DNA of 64,000 bases. Origin: Paenibacillus oenotherae (lineage in GTDB: Bacteria; Bacillota; Bacilli; Paenibacillales; Paenibacillaceae). Below the pieces are notes generated by a model. That model was given only the letters and a program-made list of their open reading frames with translations, made no database searches and was not told the DNA's origin. Each line of letters starts with the position of its first letter. The stretch's first letter is position 1. A program made the translations under genes and the position numbers. Positions 54,712-63,155 of this stretch are shown here, one piece after another. The stretch spans positions 186,001 through 250,000 of the forward strand of contig NZ_JAHZIJ010000001.1 of NCBI RefSeq assembly GCF_019443105.1, in the 5' to 3' direction.

Positions 54712-55939
54712 ATTTCTTCATCACGATCGTAGCGTTGTGACCGCCGAAACCGAACGAATTGGACAATGCCACCCGCACGTCCGCTTTGCGCGGCGTGTTC
54801 GGCACGTAGTCAAGATCACATTCCGGGTCCTGATTATCCAAGTTGATTGTTGGCGGAATGGTGCCGTTCACTAGCGTCAGCCCGAGAATAACCGCTTCAA
54901 CGCCTCCAGCAGCCCCCAACAAGTGGCCTGTCATCGATTTGGTCGAACTGACGGCAACTTTATAAGCATGGTCGCCCAATGCTTTCTTGATCGCAATCGT
55001 CTCCGACTTGTCACCCACCGGCGTGGACGTTCCATGTGCATTGATGTAATCAATATCCGATGGTGCAAGACCCCCATCCTTCAGAGCGCGCTGCATGCAG
55101 CGGGAAGCTCCGTCCGGATCAGGCTCCGTCATATGATAAGCATCACCGCTCATGCCGTAGCCTGCGATCTCCGCATAGATGCGAGCACCGCGCTGTAATG
55201 CATGCTCCAGCGATTCTAGCACAAGAACACCTGCGCCCTCACCCATTACAAAGCCGTCACGGTCAATATCGAACGGCCGGCTGGCTTTCGTCGGCTCGTC
55301 ATTGCGTGTGGACATCGCACGCATGGAGCAGAAGCCTGCCATACCTGTCGGACGGATTGTCGCCTCGGCGCCGCCGCAGATCATCACATCAGCTTCTCCG
55401 CGTTGTATCAATTTGTATGAGTCGCCAATGGAATGCGTTCCTGTCGCACAAGCGGTAACCGCTGTGCTGTTGGGACCTTTGGCGCCAGTTGCAATGGATA
55501 CTTGACCGGATGCCATGTTCGCAATCATCATCGGAATAAAGAACGGACTAACGCGCTTGGGACCCTTCTCCAGCAAAATATTATGCTGGTCCTCCCACGT
55601 TCCAAGACCGCCAATGCCGGAGCCGATCATAATGCCGACACGCTCAGCATCCGCATTCTCGCCAATATTAAGCGAGGCGTCCCTGACAGCCTTCTGGCTG
55701 GCCGCAACCGCAAATTGAACGAAGCGGTCCATGCGGCGTCCTTCTTTTTTGTCAAAATAATCTTCTGGATTGAAGTTCTTGATCTCTGCTGCAATTTGGG
55801 TTGGATATTCGGATACGTCGAATGCCTCAACATGCGAGACTCCAGACTTACCCTCCATCAAGCTACCCCAAAATTGATCCAAATCGGTGCCGAGCGAGGT
55901 CATGACCCCCATACCCGTAACGACCACTCTCTGTTTCAT
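54701..55939 (-). CDS. fabF: Beta-ketoacyl-ACP synthase II FabF
   Basis: FabF condenses malonyl-ACP with acyl-ACP in fatty-acid elongation. The 412-aa protein has the active Cys in [13 protein letters not shown] (about residue 164) and the two catalytic His in [14 protein letters not shown] and [14 protein letters not shown]. It is 251 bp after acpP; that gap has a short AATGAC/GTCATT stem but no gene or clear promoter. Confidence 0.97.
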   Translation of the reverse strand: MKQRVVVTGMGVMTSLGTDLDQFWGSLMEGKSGVSHVEAFDVSEYPTQIAAEIKNFNPEDYFDKKEGRRMDRFVQFAVAASQKAVRDASLNIGENADAERVGIMIGSGIGGLGTWEDQHNILLEKGPKRVSPFFIPMMIANMASGQVSIATGAKGPNSTAVTACATGTHSIGDSYKLIQRGEADVMICGGAEATIRPTGMAGFCSMRAMSTRNDEPTKASRPFDIDRDGFVMGEGAGVLVLESLEHALQRGARIYAEIAGYGMSGDAYHMTEPDPDGASRCMQRALKDGGLAPSDIDYINAHGTSTPVGDKSETIAIKKALGDHAYKVAVSSTKSMTGHLLGAAGGVEAVILGLTLVNGTIPPTINLDNQDPECDLDYVPNTPRKADVRVALSNSFGFGGHNATIVMKKYEA

Positions 55940-56152
55940 TCCAAATCACCTCTGCTGGACAACAATATTTGGTACGTACAATTAATCTATTAGAAACGCG
56001 CGCTGCGATTGTTCATTTCCAGGGGAACCATGCAAGAAGAAAGAATGACGCCGTCATTAATGGCGGTGCAAGGTTTCTTCCCGTTGGAAATATAAACAAA
56101 GTATATAGAGAAACTTATACTTTCTTATATTTTGAAAAAATGCGTTAGATGG

Positions 56153-56185
56153 AGAGAAGTCCCGCCTTGTGAACGGGACTCTTCT
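56153..56185 (-). terminator. Weak hairpin after acpP
   Basis: GTCCCG (56159-56164) pairs with CGGGAC (56174-56179), with partly paired flanks. There is no long T run, so it may be a processing or mRNA-stability hairpin that adjusts acpP against fabF. It starts 6 bp past the acpP stop. Confidence 0.4.
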
Positions 56186-56190
56186 TAAAC

Positions 56191-56424
56191 TTAGGTATGA
56201 GATTGTATGTAATTCACAACTTCTCCCACACTGGTAATTTTCTCTGCATCTTCATCAGAGATCTCCATATCGAACTCATCTTCCAGTTCCATGACTAGTT
56301 CAACGACATCGAGAGAGTCAGCGCCGAGGTCGTCTTTGAACGACGCTTCGATTGTGACTTCTGATTCGTCAACGCCAAGGCGGTCGACAACGATGCGTTT
56401 AACACGATCTAATACATCGGACAT
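56191..56424 (-). CDS. acpP: Acyl carrier protein AcpP
   Basis: ACP carries growing acyl chains on phosphopantetheine. The 77-aa acidic protein has the attachment Ser37 in [16 protein letters not shown] 56424 follows GGAGGAGGTG and gives the usual N-terminus [12 protein letters not shown]; the upstream in-frame extension to 56505 is not expected. It follows fabG. Confidence 0.97.
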   Translation of the reverse strand: MSDVLDRVKRIVVDRLGVDESEVTIEASFKDDLGADSLDVVELVMELEDEFDMEISDEDAEKITSVGEVVNYIQSHT

Positions 56425-56520
56425 CCGGTTCACCTCCTCCATGGTATTATACGAGAATTGTGGACAAATTGCCATATCTCTGTTGGCTGCCCCAGCGTTC
56501 TCCACTGAAGCAGCAGTTTG

Positions 56521-57270
56521 CTACATGTACATGCCGCCGTCCACGTGTATCGTCTGGCCAGTCATGTAAGAAGCCGCATCGGATGCGAGGAAACGGACCG
56601 CACTGGCGATATCTCCCGGAGCGCCCAGCTTGGCCAGCGGGATGTCTTTCGAGAGCTTCTCCTTCATCTCCTCGGGCAGCTTGTCGGTCATATCGGTCTC
56701 GATGAAACCTGGCGCAACGCAGTTAACCGTTATGCTGCGAGATGCCAGCTCGCGGGCGGAGGCTTTAGTCAATCCGATCACACCTGCTTTGGCAGCGACA
56801 TAATTGGCTTGACCTGGATTGCCCAGCACGCCCACGACTGAAGATATATTGATAATTCTGCCGGAGCGCTGCTTCATCATTTGACGGGTAACCGCTTTAA
56901 TGCCGTTGAAGACACCTTTGAGGTTCGTCTCAATAACTTGGTCGAATTCCTCTTCCTTCATCCGCATAATTAGATTGTCCCGCGTAATGCCGGCATTATT
57001 AACCAGAATATCGATAGCCCCGAACGTCTCAACAACCTGCTTCACCATGGCCTCGAACTCGTCAGACTTGCCTACATTCGCCTGCAGAATGAGCGCGCGC
57101 CGTCCTAATGCCTCAACAGCTTGAGCCGTCTCGGCAGCCGCTGCCTCACCACCCGCATAGTTGATCGCAACGTCAGCACCCGCCTCCGCCAGCTCAATGG
57201 CGATGGCGCGGCCTATGCCGCGAGAGGCGCCGGTTACTAATGCGATTTTTCCTGAAAGGTTAGCAAACAA
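56521..57270 (-). CDS. fabG: 3-oxoacyl-ACP reductase FabG
   Basis: FabG reduces beta-ketoacyl-ACP with NADPH. The 249-aa short-chain dehydrogenase has the dinucleotide motif [17 protein letters not shown], and the Ser-Tyr-Lys triad (INISSVVGV and YVAAKAG). The start is a TTG at 57270 with AAGGAGG 8 nt upstream. It lies between fabD and acpP. Confidence 0.96.
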   Translation of the reverse strand: MFANLSGKIALVTGASRGIGRAIAIELAEAGADVAINYAGGEAAAAETAQAVEALGRRALILQANVGKSDEFEAMVKQVVETFGAIDILVNNAGITRDNLIMRMKEEEFDQVIETNLKGVFNGIKAVTRQMMKQRSGRIINISSVVGVLGNPGQANYVAAKAGVIGLTKASARELASRSITVNCVAPGFIETDMTDKLPEEMKEKLSKDIPLAKLGAPGDIASAVRFLASDAASYMTGQTIHVDGGMYM

Positions 57271-57334
57271 GATACAGTCCTCCTTATTTCATTCAACTTT
57301 TCAACGCTGTACGATTCCGGATTCACTATCTTAA

Positions 57335-58264
57335 CTAGGCTGTGACTGCAGTCTCCAAGGAGGACAGGCTGTTAATGGTATGCACGGTGACCGTTCTGTC
57401 GATCTTCTTGATCAGACCCGTCAGGACGCTGCCTGAGCCGATTTCGACAAAGGTATCGACGCCTTGCCGGATCAGCCAGCTTATGCTGTCTTCCCATAGC
57501 ACAGGAGAATATACCTGCTCCGTCAGCAGATTGCGGATCTCTGCCGCTTCGCTCACCGGCCCTGCTGTAACATTGGCAATGACCGGAACTGACGCATCCT
57601 GCATCGGAATGGCTGCAAGCACCTCAGCCAGCCGCTCTGCTGCCGGATTCATCAGCGAGGAATGGAAGGGACCGCTTACTTCCAGCGGAATGACCCGCTT
57701 CGCTCCGGCTTCCTTGCCGCGCTCCACAACCGCTGCTACGCCTGCCGCTGTGCCGGATACGACAATCTGGCCGGGACAATTGACGTTGGCAAGCTCAACG
57801 GCATTTCCCTCTGCTGAAATTGCCGCGCATAGCGATGACAAGGCTTCACGTTCTGCGCCAAGCACGGCCGCCATGGCCCCTTGGCCGCTTGGTACGGCCT
57901 GCTCCATGAATTGTCCCCGCAAGCGGACCGTCCGCACGGCATCCTCGAAGCTCATGACGCCAGCTGCGACTAGCGCACTGTACTCGCCCAAGCTGTGGCC
58001 TGCCACATAATCGGGCTTCAGGCCTCTGTCCTTGAACAGCTCGAGCAGCGCGATGCTGACTGTCAGAAGAGCCGGCTGCGTGTTAACGGTTTGCTTCAGC
58101 TGCTCATCCGGTCCGTTAAATATAATGTCGCTCAGCTTGAAGCCCAGCGCTTCATCCGCGCGTTCGAAGAAGCTTCGCGCCTTCTCAACCGAATCGTAAA
58201 CATCCTTCCCCATGCCAACCGCCTGAGCGCCTTGGCCGGGAAAAACGAATGCTGTTTTGCCCAT
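57335..58264 (-). CDS. fabD: Malonyl-CoA:ACP transacylase FabD
   Basis: FabD loads malonyl groups onto ACP. The 309-aa protein shows FVFPGQGAQAVGMGKD at the N-terminus, the nucleophile Ser in GHSLGEYSALVAAG, and His in SGPFHSSLM. GGAGG precedes the ATG. It lies between fabH (25-bp gap) and fabG. Confidence 0.96.
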   Translation of the reverse strand: MGKTAFVFPGQGAQAVGMGKDVYDSVEKARSFFERADEALGFKLSDIIFNGPDEQLKQTVNTQPALLTVSIALLELFKDRGLKPDYVAGHSLGEYSALVAAGVMSFEDAVRTVRLRGQFMEQAVPSGQGAMAAVLGAEREALSSLCAAISAEGNAVELANVNCPGQIVVSGTAAGVAAVVERGKEAGAKRVIPLEVSGPFHSSLMNPAAERLAEVLAAIPMQDASVPVIANVTAGPVSEAAEIRNLLTEQVYSPVLWEDSISWLIRQGVDTFVEIGSGSVLTGLIKKIDRTVTVHTINSLSSLETAVTA

Positions 58265-58289
58265 AGCGTTTCAACCTCCTAAGCCGAAA

Positions 58290-59276
58290 TTACCAAATCA
58301 ATACGGACGCGCCCCAAGTAAGGCCGCCGCCGAATCCGACCAGCACCAGACAATCGCCCTCGTTGACACGCCCCTGTTCAACCGCTTCGGCAAGCGCAAT
58401 CGGGATGGACGCCGCAGACACATTGCCATACTTGTCCAGGTTAACCATGCATTTGTCAGCCGAGAGCTCCAGCTTGTTCAGCGCCGATTGAATGATGCGC
58501 ATATTCGCCTGATGCGGAATAAGCAGGTCGATCTCGCCCTTGTCAATCCCCGCCTTGCGCAGCGCCTCCTCAGCCGCATTCCCCATAATGCGCACAGCGA
58601 ACTTGAATACTTCGCTGCCTGCCATATAGATATAATGCTGCTTCTCCGCAATGCTCGCTTCTGTCGAAGGAACTCTGGAGCCGCCGCCGCATACTTTGAG
58701 AAGCTCCCCGCCTGAACCGTCAGCGCCAAGCTCGAAGGAACGGAATCCGCGGCCTTCCGGCACTTCGCCAAGCACGACAGCGCCGGCCCCGTCACCGAAC
58801 AGAATGCAGGTGTTGCGATCCGTATAATCCGTTATGCGCGAGAGACATTCAGCGCCAACAACCAATACATGCTTGTACATGCCCGAAGCAATCATGCTGC
58901 TTGCCGTCGCCAGTCCATAGATAAAGCCGGAGCAGGCCGCCGAGAGGTCAAAAGCCGCTGCTTTGGTCGCCCCTAATTTCTCTTGAAGCAAGCAAGCTGT
59001 CGAAGGGAAGAACATGTCCGGCGTAATCGTCGCGACGATGATCAAGTCAAGCTCCTCCGCCGTGATGCCGGCAGCCTTCAACGCTTTCTCCGATGCTATG
59101 AATGCAAGATCAGAGGTCGCCTGTTCAGCCGCAGCGATCCGCCGTTCGCGAATCCCTGTGCGCGTCACAATCCATTCATCATTCGTATCGACCATCTGCT
59201 CCAATTGTTGATTGGTTAATATACGATCAGGAACATATTTGCCTGAACCAATAATGCCTACGGAATTTAATTGCAT
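58290..59276 (-). CDS. fabH: Beta-ketoacyl-ACP synthase III FabH
   Basis: FabH starts fatty-acid synthesis by condensing an acyl-CoA primer with malonyl-ACP. The 328-aa protein has the active Cys in LSAACSGFIYGLA, His in IPHQANMRII and Asn in KYGNVSAAS. ATG 59276 is used; a GTG at 59288 overlapping the plsX stop (GTGA) is an alternative, but its SD would be directly adjacent. In Bacillus subtilis fabH is not in the fapR operon, so this order is a difference. Confidence 0.94.
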   Translation of the reverse strand: MQLNSVGIIGSGKYVPDRILTNQQLEQMVDTNDEWIVTRTGIRERRIAAAEQATSDLAFIASEKALKAAGITAEELDLIIVATITPDMFFPSTACLLQEKLGATKAAAFDLSAACSGFIYGLATASSMIASGMYKHVLVVGAECLSRITDYTDRNTCILFGDGAGAVVLGEVPEGRGFRSFELGADGSGGELLKVCGGGSRVPSTEASIAEKQHYIYMAGSEVFKFAVRIMGNAAEEALRKAGIDKGEIDLLIPHQANMRIIQSALNKLELSADKCMVNLDKYGNVSAASIPIALAEAVEQGRVNEGDCLVLVGFGGGLTWGASVLIW

Positions 59277-59284
59277 CTTCCCAC

Positions 59285-60274
59285 TCACTTCCTGCTGATT
59301 TCCGCAGCAATGGATTGAATCAGCTCTGTCTCAATCGCTGTACGCGCTTTGCCGACCGCATTCTTGACCGCTTTGTTGTCAGAGGAACCGTGACATTTGA
59401 GAACCAGGCCGTTCACTCCAAGCAGCAGAGCAGCCCCATACTCTTTATAATCCATCTTGGCCTTCAATTGACTTACCTTGGGACGAACGACAAGCGCAGC
59501 AAGCTTGGTGAGCCATGTGCTCATAAACGCATCACGAATCGCTCTCATTACGAAGCTCGCTGTTCCTTCCATCGCTTTGAGCATAATATTGCCCGAGAAC
59601 CCGTCGCATACGAGCACATCGCACTGGCGGCTCAACACCCCATTGGCTTCCACGTTGCCCACAAAATGAATAGGCGCCGCCTCCAGCAGCTCATAAGCAG
59701 CCTTCGACAGCTCATTGCCTTTCTTGTCCTCTGTGCCTACATTAAGCAGGCCGACCCGAGGATTGGCCATCCCGTGAATCTTCGTTCGGAAAATACTGCC
59801 CATAATGCCGTACTGCAGCAAATGCTCCGGCTTCGCATCCATGTTGGCGCCCAGATCAAGCGCCAGGACGCCGACATCATCCATGGTAGGAAGCATTGGC
59901 GCAAGCGCCGGCCGCTCAATCCCTTCAATCCGGCCGACGACTAGCAAGCCCGTTGTCATCAGAGCGCCGGTGTTGCCTGCCGACAGCATCGCCTCCGCTT
60001 TGCCCTCGCGTACTAGCTGCCCTGCGATAACCATGGAAGAGCCCTTCTTCCGGCGCACGGCTTTAACAGGCTCATCATCCGGCCCAATGACATCATCCGC
60101 ATGTATAATCGTTATGTTCGCGGGCTTGAAGCCGCCAAGATGGGCTTCAATCTGTGCGCTATCTCCTACAAGAAGCAGCTGTGTTTCGGGCCATTCGGCT
60201 GCCGCTTCCAGCGCCCCTTTAACAATAAGTGCCGGAGCATGGTCGCCGCCCATTGCATCGATTGCGATCCGCAC
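59285..60274 (-). CDS. plsX: Phosphate acyltransferase PlsX
   Basis: PlsX turns acyl-ACP into acyl-phosphate for phospholipid synthesis. From GTG 60274 (GGAGG 8 nt upstream) it has 329 aa and starts with the family motif RIAIDAMGGDHAP. It contains KGSSMVIAGQLVREG, SAGNTGALM and CDGFSGNIMLKAMEG. The fapR stop lies 1 bp upstream of the start, implying coupled translation. Confidence 0.95.
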   Translation of the reverse strand: MRIAIDAMGGDHAPALIVKGALEAAAEWPETQLLLVGDSAQIEAHLGGFKPANITIIHADDVIGPDDEPVKAVRRKKGSSMVIAGQLVREGKAEAMLSAGNTGALMTTGLLVVGRIEGIERPALAPMLPTMDDVGVLALDLGANMDAKPEHLLQYGIMGSIFRTKIHGMANPRVGLLNVGTEDKKGNELSKAAYELLEAAPIHFVGNVEANGVLSRQCDVLVCDGFSGNIMLKAMEGTASFVMRAIRDAFMSTWLTKLAALVVRPKVSQLKAKMDYKEYGAALLLGVNGLVLKCHGSSDNKAVKNAVGKARTAIETELIQSIAAEISRK

Positions 60275-60275
60275 G

Positions 60276-60875
60276 TTAAATTCCTCCCTCAATAACCGTC
60301 TCGCCCGTAGAGCGATAGATGACAAAATGGCCCTGAAACACCATCTCGTCTCCCACGTACGAGAACACCTCTACCTTCGCTTTGCTTCGTTCGCCCGAGA
60401 TTGACCTGACATAGGCCTTGGCGATGCATTTCTCACCAAGCTTGACCGACCTGACGAAACGAATGTCCGCTGTAGCTGTGAGCGCAATCTCTTCATTAAT
60501 AACCGCTACCGCGAGCGAGTTGGCCTGTGCAAAAACATGATGGCCCCTCGCGATGCCCGTTCTGGAAAATACATGCTCCGCCCGAATCTCGAATATAGAA
60601 ATTCCGCTGCGATCCAACTGCAAATCCACAATATCGCCGATGACCTCATGCAGCGGCAATGACCGGACAGCATCATACGATCTCTCCGCCATCAGCTTCA
60701 ACCGCTCACGCAGCTCGGGAATCGCAAGCTCCATCCGATCAAGCCGTATCGTTTGTATACTTACCTTCAATTGTCGTGTCAGCTCACGATCCGTAATAAA
60801 TGGATTTTCATCGATTAGACGGGAAAGCTGCTGATGCCTCTGCCGTTTCGGAAGACGTTCGATGGTCCGCACCAC
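60276..60875 (-). CDS. fapR: Fatty-acid synthesis repressor FapR
   Basis: FapR represses fatty-acid and phospholipid genes and is released by malonyl-CoA. The 199-aa protein has an N-terminal helix-turn-helix (FITDRELTRQLKVSIQTIRLDRMELAIPELRER) and a hot-dog thioesterase-like effector domain (GHHVFAQANSLAVAVINEEIALTATADIRF). The start is a GTG near 60875 and could be a few codons later. A FapR-like operator at 60941-60962 suggests autoregulation. Confidence 0.95.
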   Translation of the reverse strand: MVRTIERLPKRQRHQQLSRLIDENPFITDRELTRQLKVSIQTIRLDRMELAIPELRERLKLMAERSYDAVRSLPLHEVIGDIVDLQLDRSGISIFEIRAEHVFSRTGIARGHHVFAQANSLAVAVINEEIALTATADIRFVRSVKLGEKCIAKAYVRSISGERSKAKVEVFSYVGDEMVFQGHFVIYRSTGETVIEGGI

Positions 60876-60940
60876 CTTTGCCTATTGATCTCAGTATGAA
60901 CGTGCTGCACGATAATTACACAACCTGCTTGTAAGCAGCT

Positions 60941-60962
60941 ATTATAACCTGGTACTAATTAT
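60941..60962 (-). promoter_or_regulatory. FapR-like operator overlapping the fapR -10
   Basis: On the minus strand ATTAGTACCAGGTTATAAT is an imperfect inverted repeat with the ATTAGTACC half typical of FapR sites. It overlaps a TATAAT (-10) at 60946-60941. Binding would block the fapR-plsX-fabH-fabD-fabG-acpP transcript. Confidence 0.7.
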
Positions 60963-61017
60963 ATAGAAGAATTCGCCTTTAAGCAATGTCAGGCCAATGG
61001 TAATCGCCGCTGTCCCC

Positions 61018-61050
61018 AAAAAAACAGCACCTCATCACAGGATGAAGTGC
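61018..61050 (-). terminator. Intrinsic terminator after rpmF
   Basis: A 10-bp stem (arms 61027-61036 and 61041-61050, one G-T pair) with a 4-nt loop is followed on the minus strand by TGTTTTTTT. It lies 15 bp past the rpmF stop and isolates yceD-rpmF from the fapR operon. Confidence 0.9.
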
Positions 61051-61065
61051 CGCTTATTAATGAAA

Positions 61066-61239
61066 CTATTGTTTAATGATCTCTCTTGCTTTGTACGTTC
61101 CGCAAACTTTACAAACGCGGTGGCTCAATTTCAGCTCTCCGCATTGTTCGCATTTCACCATACCAGGCACCACTAATTTGAAGTGCGTGCGGCGTTTGTC
61201 ACGACGAGTTTTGGACGTTCTACGTTGTGGTACTGCCAT
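61066..61239 (-). CDS. rpmF: 50S ribosomal protein L32
   Basis: L32 has 57 aa starting [21 protein letters not shown]. It has a four-Cys zinc motif (CEQCGE...CKVCG). GGAGGTG precedes ATG 61239. It follows yceD, as in many bacteria. Confidence 0.96.
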   Translation of the reverse strand: MAVPQRRTSKTRRDKRRTHFKLVVPGMVKCEQCGELKLSHRVCKVCGTYKAREIIKQ

Positions 61240-61290
61240 GTTTCCCACCTCCTTAACGAAATTCAATGGAACAGCATCATTAACAAATCA

Positions 61291-61791
61291 TCATTTGAAC
61301 AAATCTTTCAACGCGGCAAGCCGTGGATCAATCTCATCCTTCGTGCATCCGCAGTTTTGCTCATTTAAGTTGGTGCCGCATGTGTGGCATAGTCCCTTGC
61401 AATCCTCGCTGCATAGCGGTGCAAAAGGCAATGACAGAAGCATCGTCTCTTCAAAGAAAGGCTCCATATCGAGAGGTTCCTCATTTACGATGATGACCTC
61501 TTCGTCATTGGTCTGCTTTCTTGAAGCAGCAGGCTTGAATTTCTCCGCGAAGGGAACGACAACGCGTTCACTTGTCTTGTCAAGGCATCTTGAACAAGCA
61601 ATATCGACCGCAATCGACAGCTCGCCCTCCACATAAGCGATGCCTTCTTCTCCCCTTGCTGTAAGATCGACCTCCAGCGGGCTAACACCTATGATGTCCT
61701 TGCGCACCTCCAGCAGCCAGTCCGCATTGAGACTTTCGCGAATAGAACGCCTGGATCCTTTGGACACCATCTCTTGAATATGAATCTCCAT
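61291..61791 (-). CDS. yceD: YceD/DUF177 protein
   Basis: YceD is a small family always next to rpmF; E. coli YceD has been linked to 23S rRNA accumulation. The 166-aa protein has a Cys pair in DIACSRCLDK near residue 80 and a C-terminal Cys cluster (CSEDCKGLCHTCGTNLNEQNCGC), probably a metal site. GGAG lies 8 nt before ATG 61791. The promoter is at 61818-61847. Confidence 0.9.
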   Translation of the reverse strand: MEIHIQEMVSKGSRRSIRESLNADWLLEVRKDIIGVSPLEVDLTARGEEGIAYVEGELSIAVDIACSRCLDKTSERVVVPFAEKFKPAASRKQTNDEEVIIVNEEPLDMEPFFEETMLLSLPFAPLCSEDCKGLCHTCGTNLNEQNCGCTKDEIDPRLAALKDLFK

Positions 61792-61817
61792 AGTATCACT
61801 CCAAACAAACAAAGTTT

Positions 61818-61847
61818 ATTATATCGATTCTTGAATCGTTTTGTCAA
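61818..61847 (-). promoter_or_regulatory. Sigma-A promoter of yceD-rpmF
   Basis: On the minus strand TTGACA (61847-61842), 18 bp and a consensus TATAAT (61823-61818). Its spacer contains the perfect 14-bp palindrome CGATTC-TT-GAATCG at 61825-61838, which may be an operator. It shares its -35 hexamer with the divergent tmcAL promoter. Confidence 0.88.
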
Positions 61848-61869
61848 CATTTTCACGTCGTGATATAGT
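61841..61869 (+). promoter_or_regulatory. Sigma-A promoter of tmcAL
   Basis: TTGTCA (61841-61846), 17 bp and TATAGT (61864-61869) point rightward. The -35 overlaps that of the yceD promoter by five bases. RNA polymerase could not occupy both at once. Confidence 0.75.
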
Positions 61870-61902
61870 GAAAAAAGATTAAAACCATTCGGAGGATCGC
61901 TC

Positions 61903-63144
61903 ATGCGCACAGTCGGGCTCATTGTCGAGTATAATCCGTTTCATAACGGACATCTATATCATTTGCAACAATCGGTCAAAATAACGAAAAGCGATGCCGT
62001 CGTGGCCGTGATGAGCGGCAATTTTCTGCAGCGCGGCGAGCCTGCGCTGCTGAACAAGTGGACGCGGGCCGAGATGGCGCTGCGCGGCGGCTGCGATCTC
62101 GTCATCGAGCTGCCGGTCGCTTATGCGACGCAGGCGGCGGAATGGTTCGCCTACGGCGCCGCCGCGCTGCTTGACGCGACGGGCGTTGTGGACGCGCTAT
62201 GCTTCGGCAGCGAAGCGGGCGATATCGGCCCGCTTCAGCGCATCGCGCGGACGTTCGCACATGAGCCGGAGACCTTCGGCGGGCTCATGGCGGATGCGCT
62301 GGCGGGCGGCGTCAGCTATCCCGCCGCTTACAGCGCGGCGGTACGCCGCTATATGGCTGCCCAAGGTGACGATGAGGCAGCCGCTTTCCCTTTGGAGCAG
62401 CCCAACAATACGCTGGGGCTGCATTATTTGCTGGCTCTGGAGCGGCTCGGGAGCCGCGTGGAGCCATTCACGCTAAGGCGCGAGAAGGCCGGCTACTCCC
62501 AGGCCGAAATTACCGATGCGCAGATCGCCAGCGCTACGGCGATCCGCAAGCTCATCGCGGAGCAGCAGTCCCCGCTGGACGCGGCTCCTTATGTGCCAGC
62601 GGCGACAATGGAGCTGCTGCTGCGGGACTGCGCGGCAGAGCGCGGCCCCGCCAGCTGGCAGAGCTATGCCGCGCCGCTGTTTCATGCCATTGCCAGCAGC
62701 TCGGCACAGTCGCTGGCGGGCATTCACGAAATGAGCGAGGGACTGGAGAATCGCCTGAAGCAGGCGCTTCCTGCCCTTCCTTCGCTTGAAGTCGAGGCTC
62801 TGTTGAATGCGATGAAGACGAAGCGCTATACGCGCACGAAGCTGCAGCGCGTGCTGCTCGCCATCCTCCTCGGGCATCGGAAGGAGCAGCTCTCGCCCGA
62901 GCAGCTGCGCGGCGGCATTCAATATATTCGCGTGCTGGGCTTCTCCGCCAAGGGCCGCGAATTATTGAAGCGCATGCGCAAAGCGGCCCGTCTGCCGGTG
63001 CTGCTAAGCGCTGTGCGGCCCCCGGCGGACTATCCTTACCTGGAGCTTGATGTAAGAGCTACATCGGTCTATTCATTAGCTTGGCCGCAGGCAACGTCCC
63101 GCGACCTGTTCCGCGACTACTATGAGAAGCCTGTGACCCTATAG
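61903..63144 (+). CDS. tmcAL: tRNA(Met) cytidine acetate ligase TmcAL
   Basis: TmcAL (YlbM) forms N4-acetylcytidine at the wobble position of elongator tRNA(Met) from acetate and ATP. The 413-aa protein has the nucleotidyltransferase HxGH-type motif in VEYNPFHNGHLYHLQQS, SGNFLQRGEPALLNKW, and GSEAGDIGPLQ. Its 5' half is noticeably richer in GC at third positions than neighbouring genes. GGAGG precedes the ATG. The gene converges with ylbL. Confidence 0.95.
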   Translation: MRTVGLIVEYNPFHNGHLYHLQQSVKITKSDAVVAVMSGNFLQRGEPALLNKWTRAEMALRGGCDLVIELPVAYATQAAEWFAYGAAALLDATGVVDALCFGSEAGDIGPLQRIARTFAHEPETFGGLMADALAGGVSYPAAYSAAVRRYMAAQGDDEAAAFPLEQPNNTLGLHYLLALERLGSRVEPFTLRREKAGYSQAEITDAQIASATAIRKLIAEQQSPLDAAPYVPAATMELLLRDCAAERGPASWQSYAAPLFHAIASSSAQSLAGIHEMSEGLENRLKQALPALPSLEVEALLNAMKTKRYTRTKLQRVLLAILLGHRKEQLSPEQLRGGIQYIRVLGFSAKGRELLKRMRKAARLPVLLSAVRPPADYPYLELDVRATSVYSLAWPQATSRDLFRDYYEKPVTL

Positions 63145-63152
63145 CAGGCTTC
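63126..63152. terminator. Hairpin at the tmcAL/ylbL junction
   Basis: GAAGCCTG (63126-63133) pairs with CAGGCTTC (63145-63152), flanking the tmcAL stop. There is no T run on either side. With only 11 bp between the two convergent stop codons, it may act as a weak shared terminator. Confidence 0.4.
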
Positions 63153-63155
63153 GAG

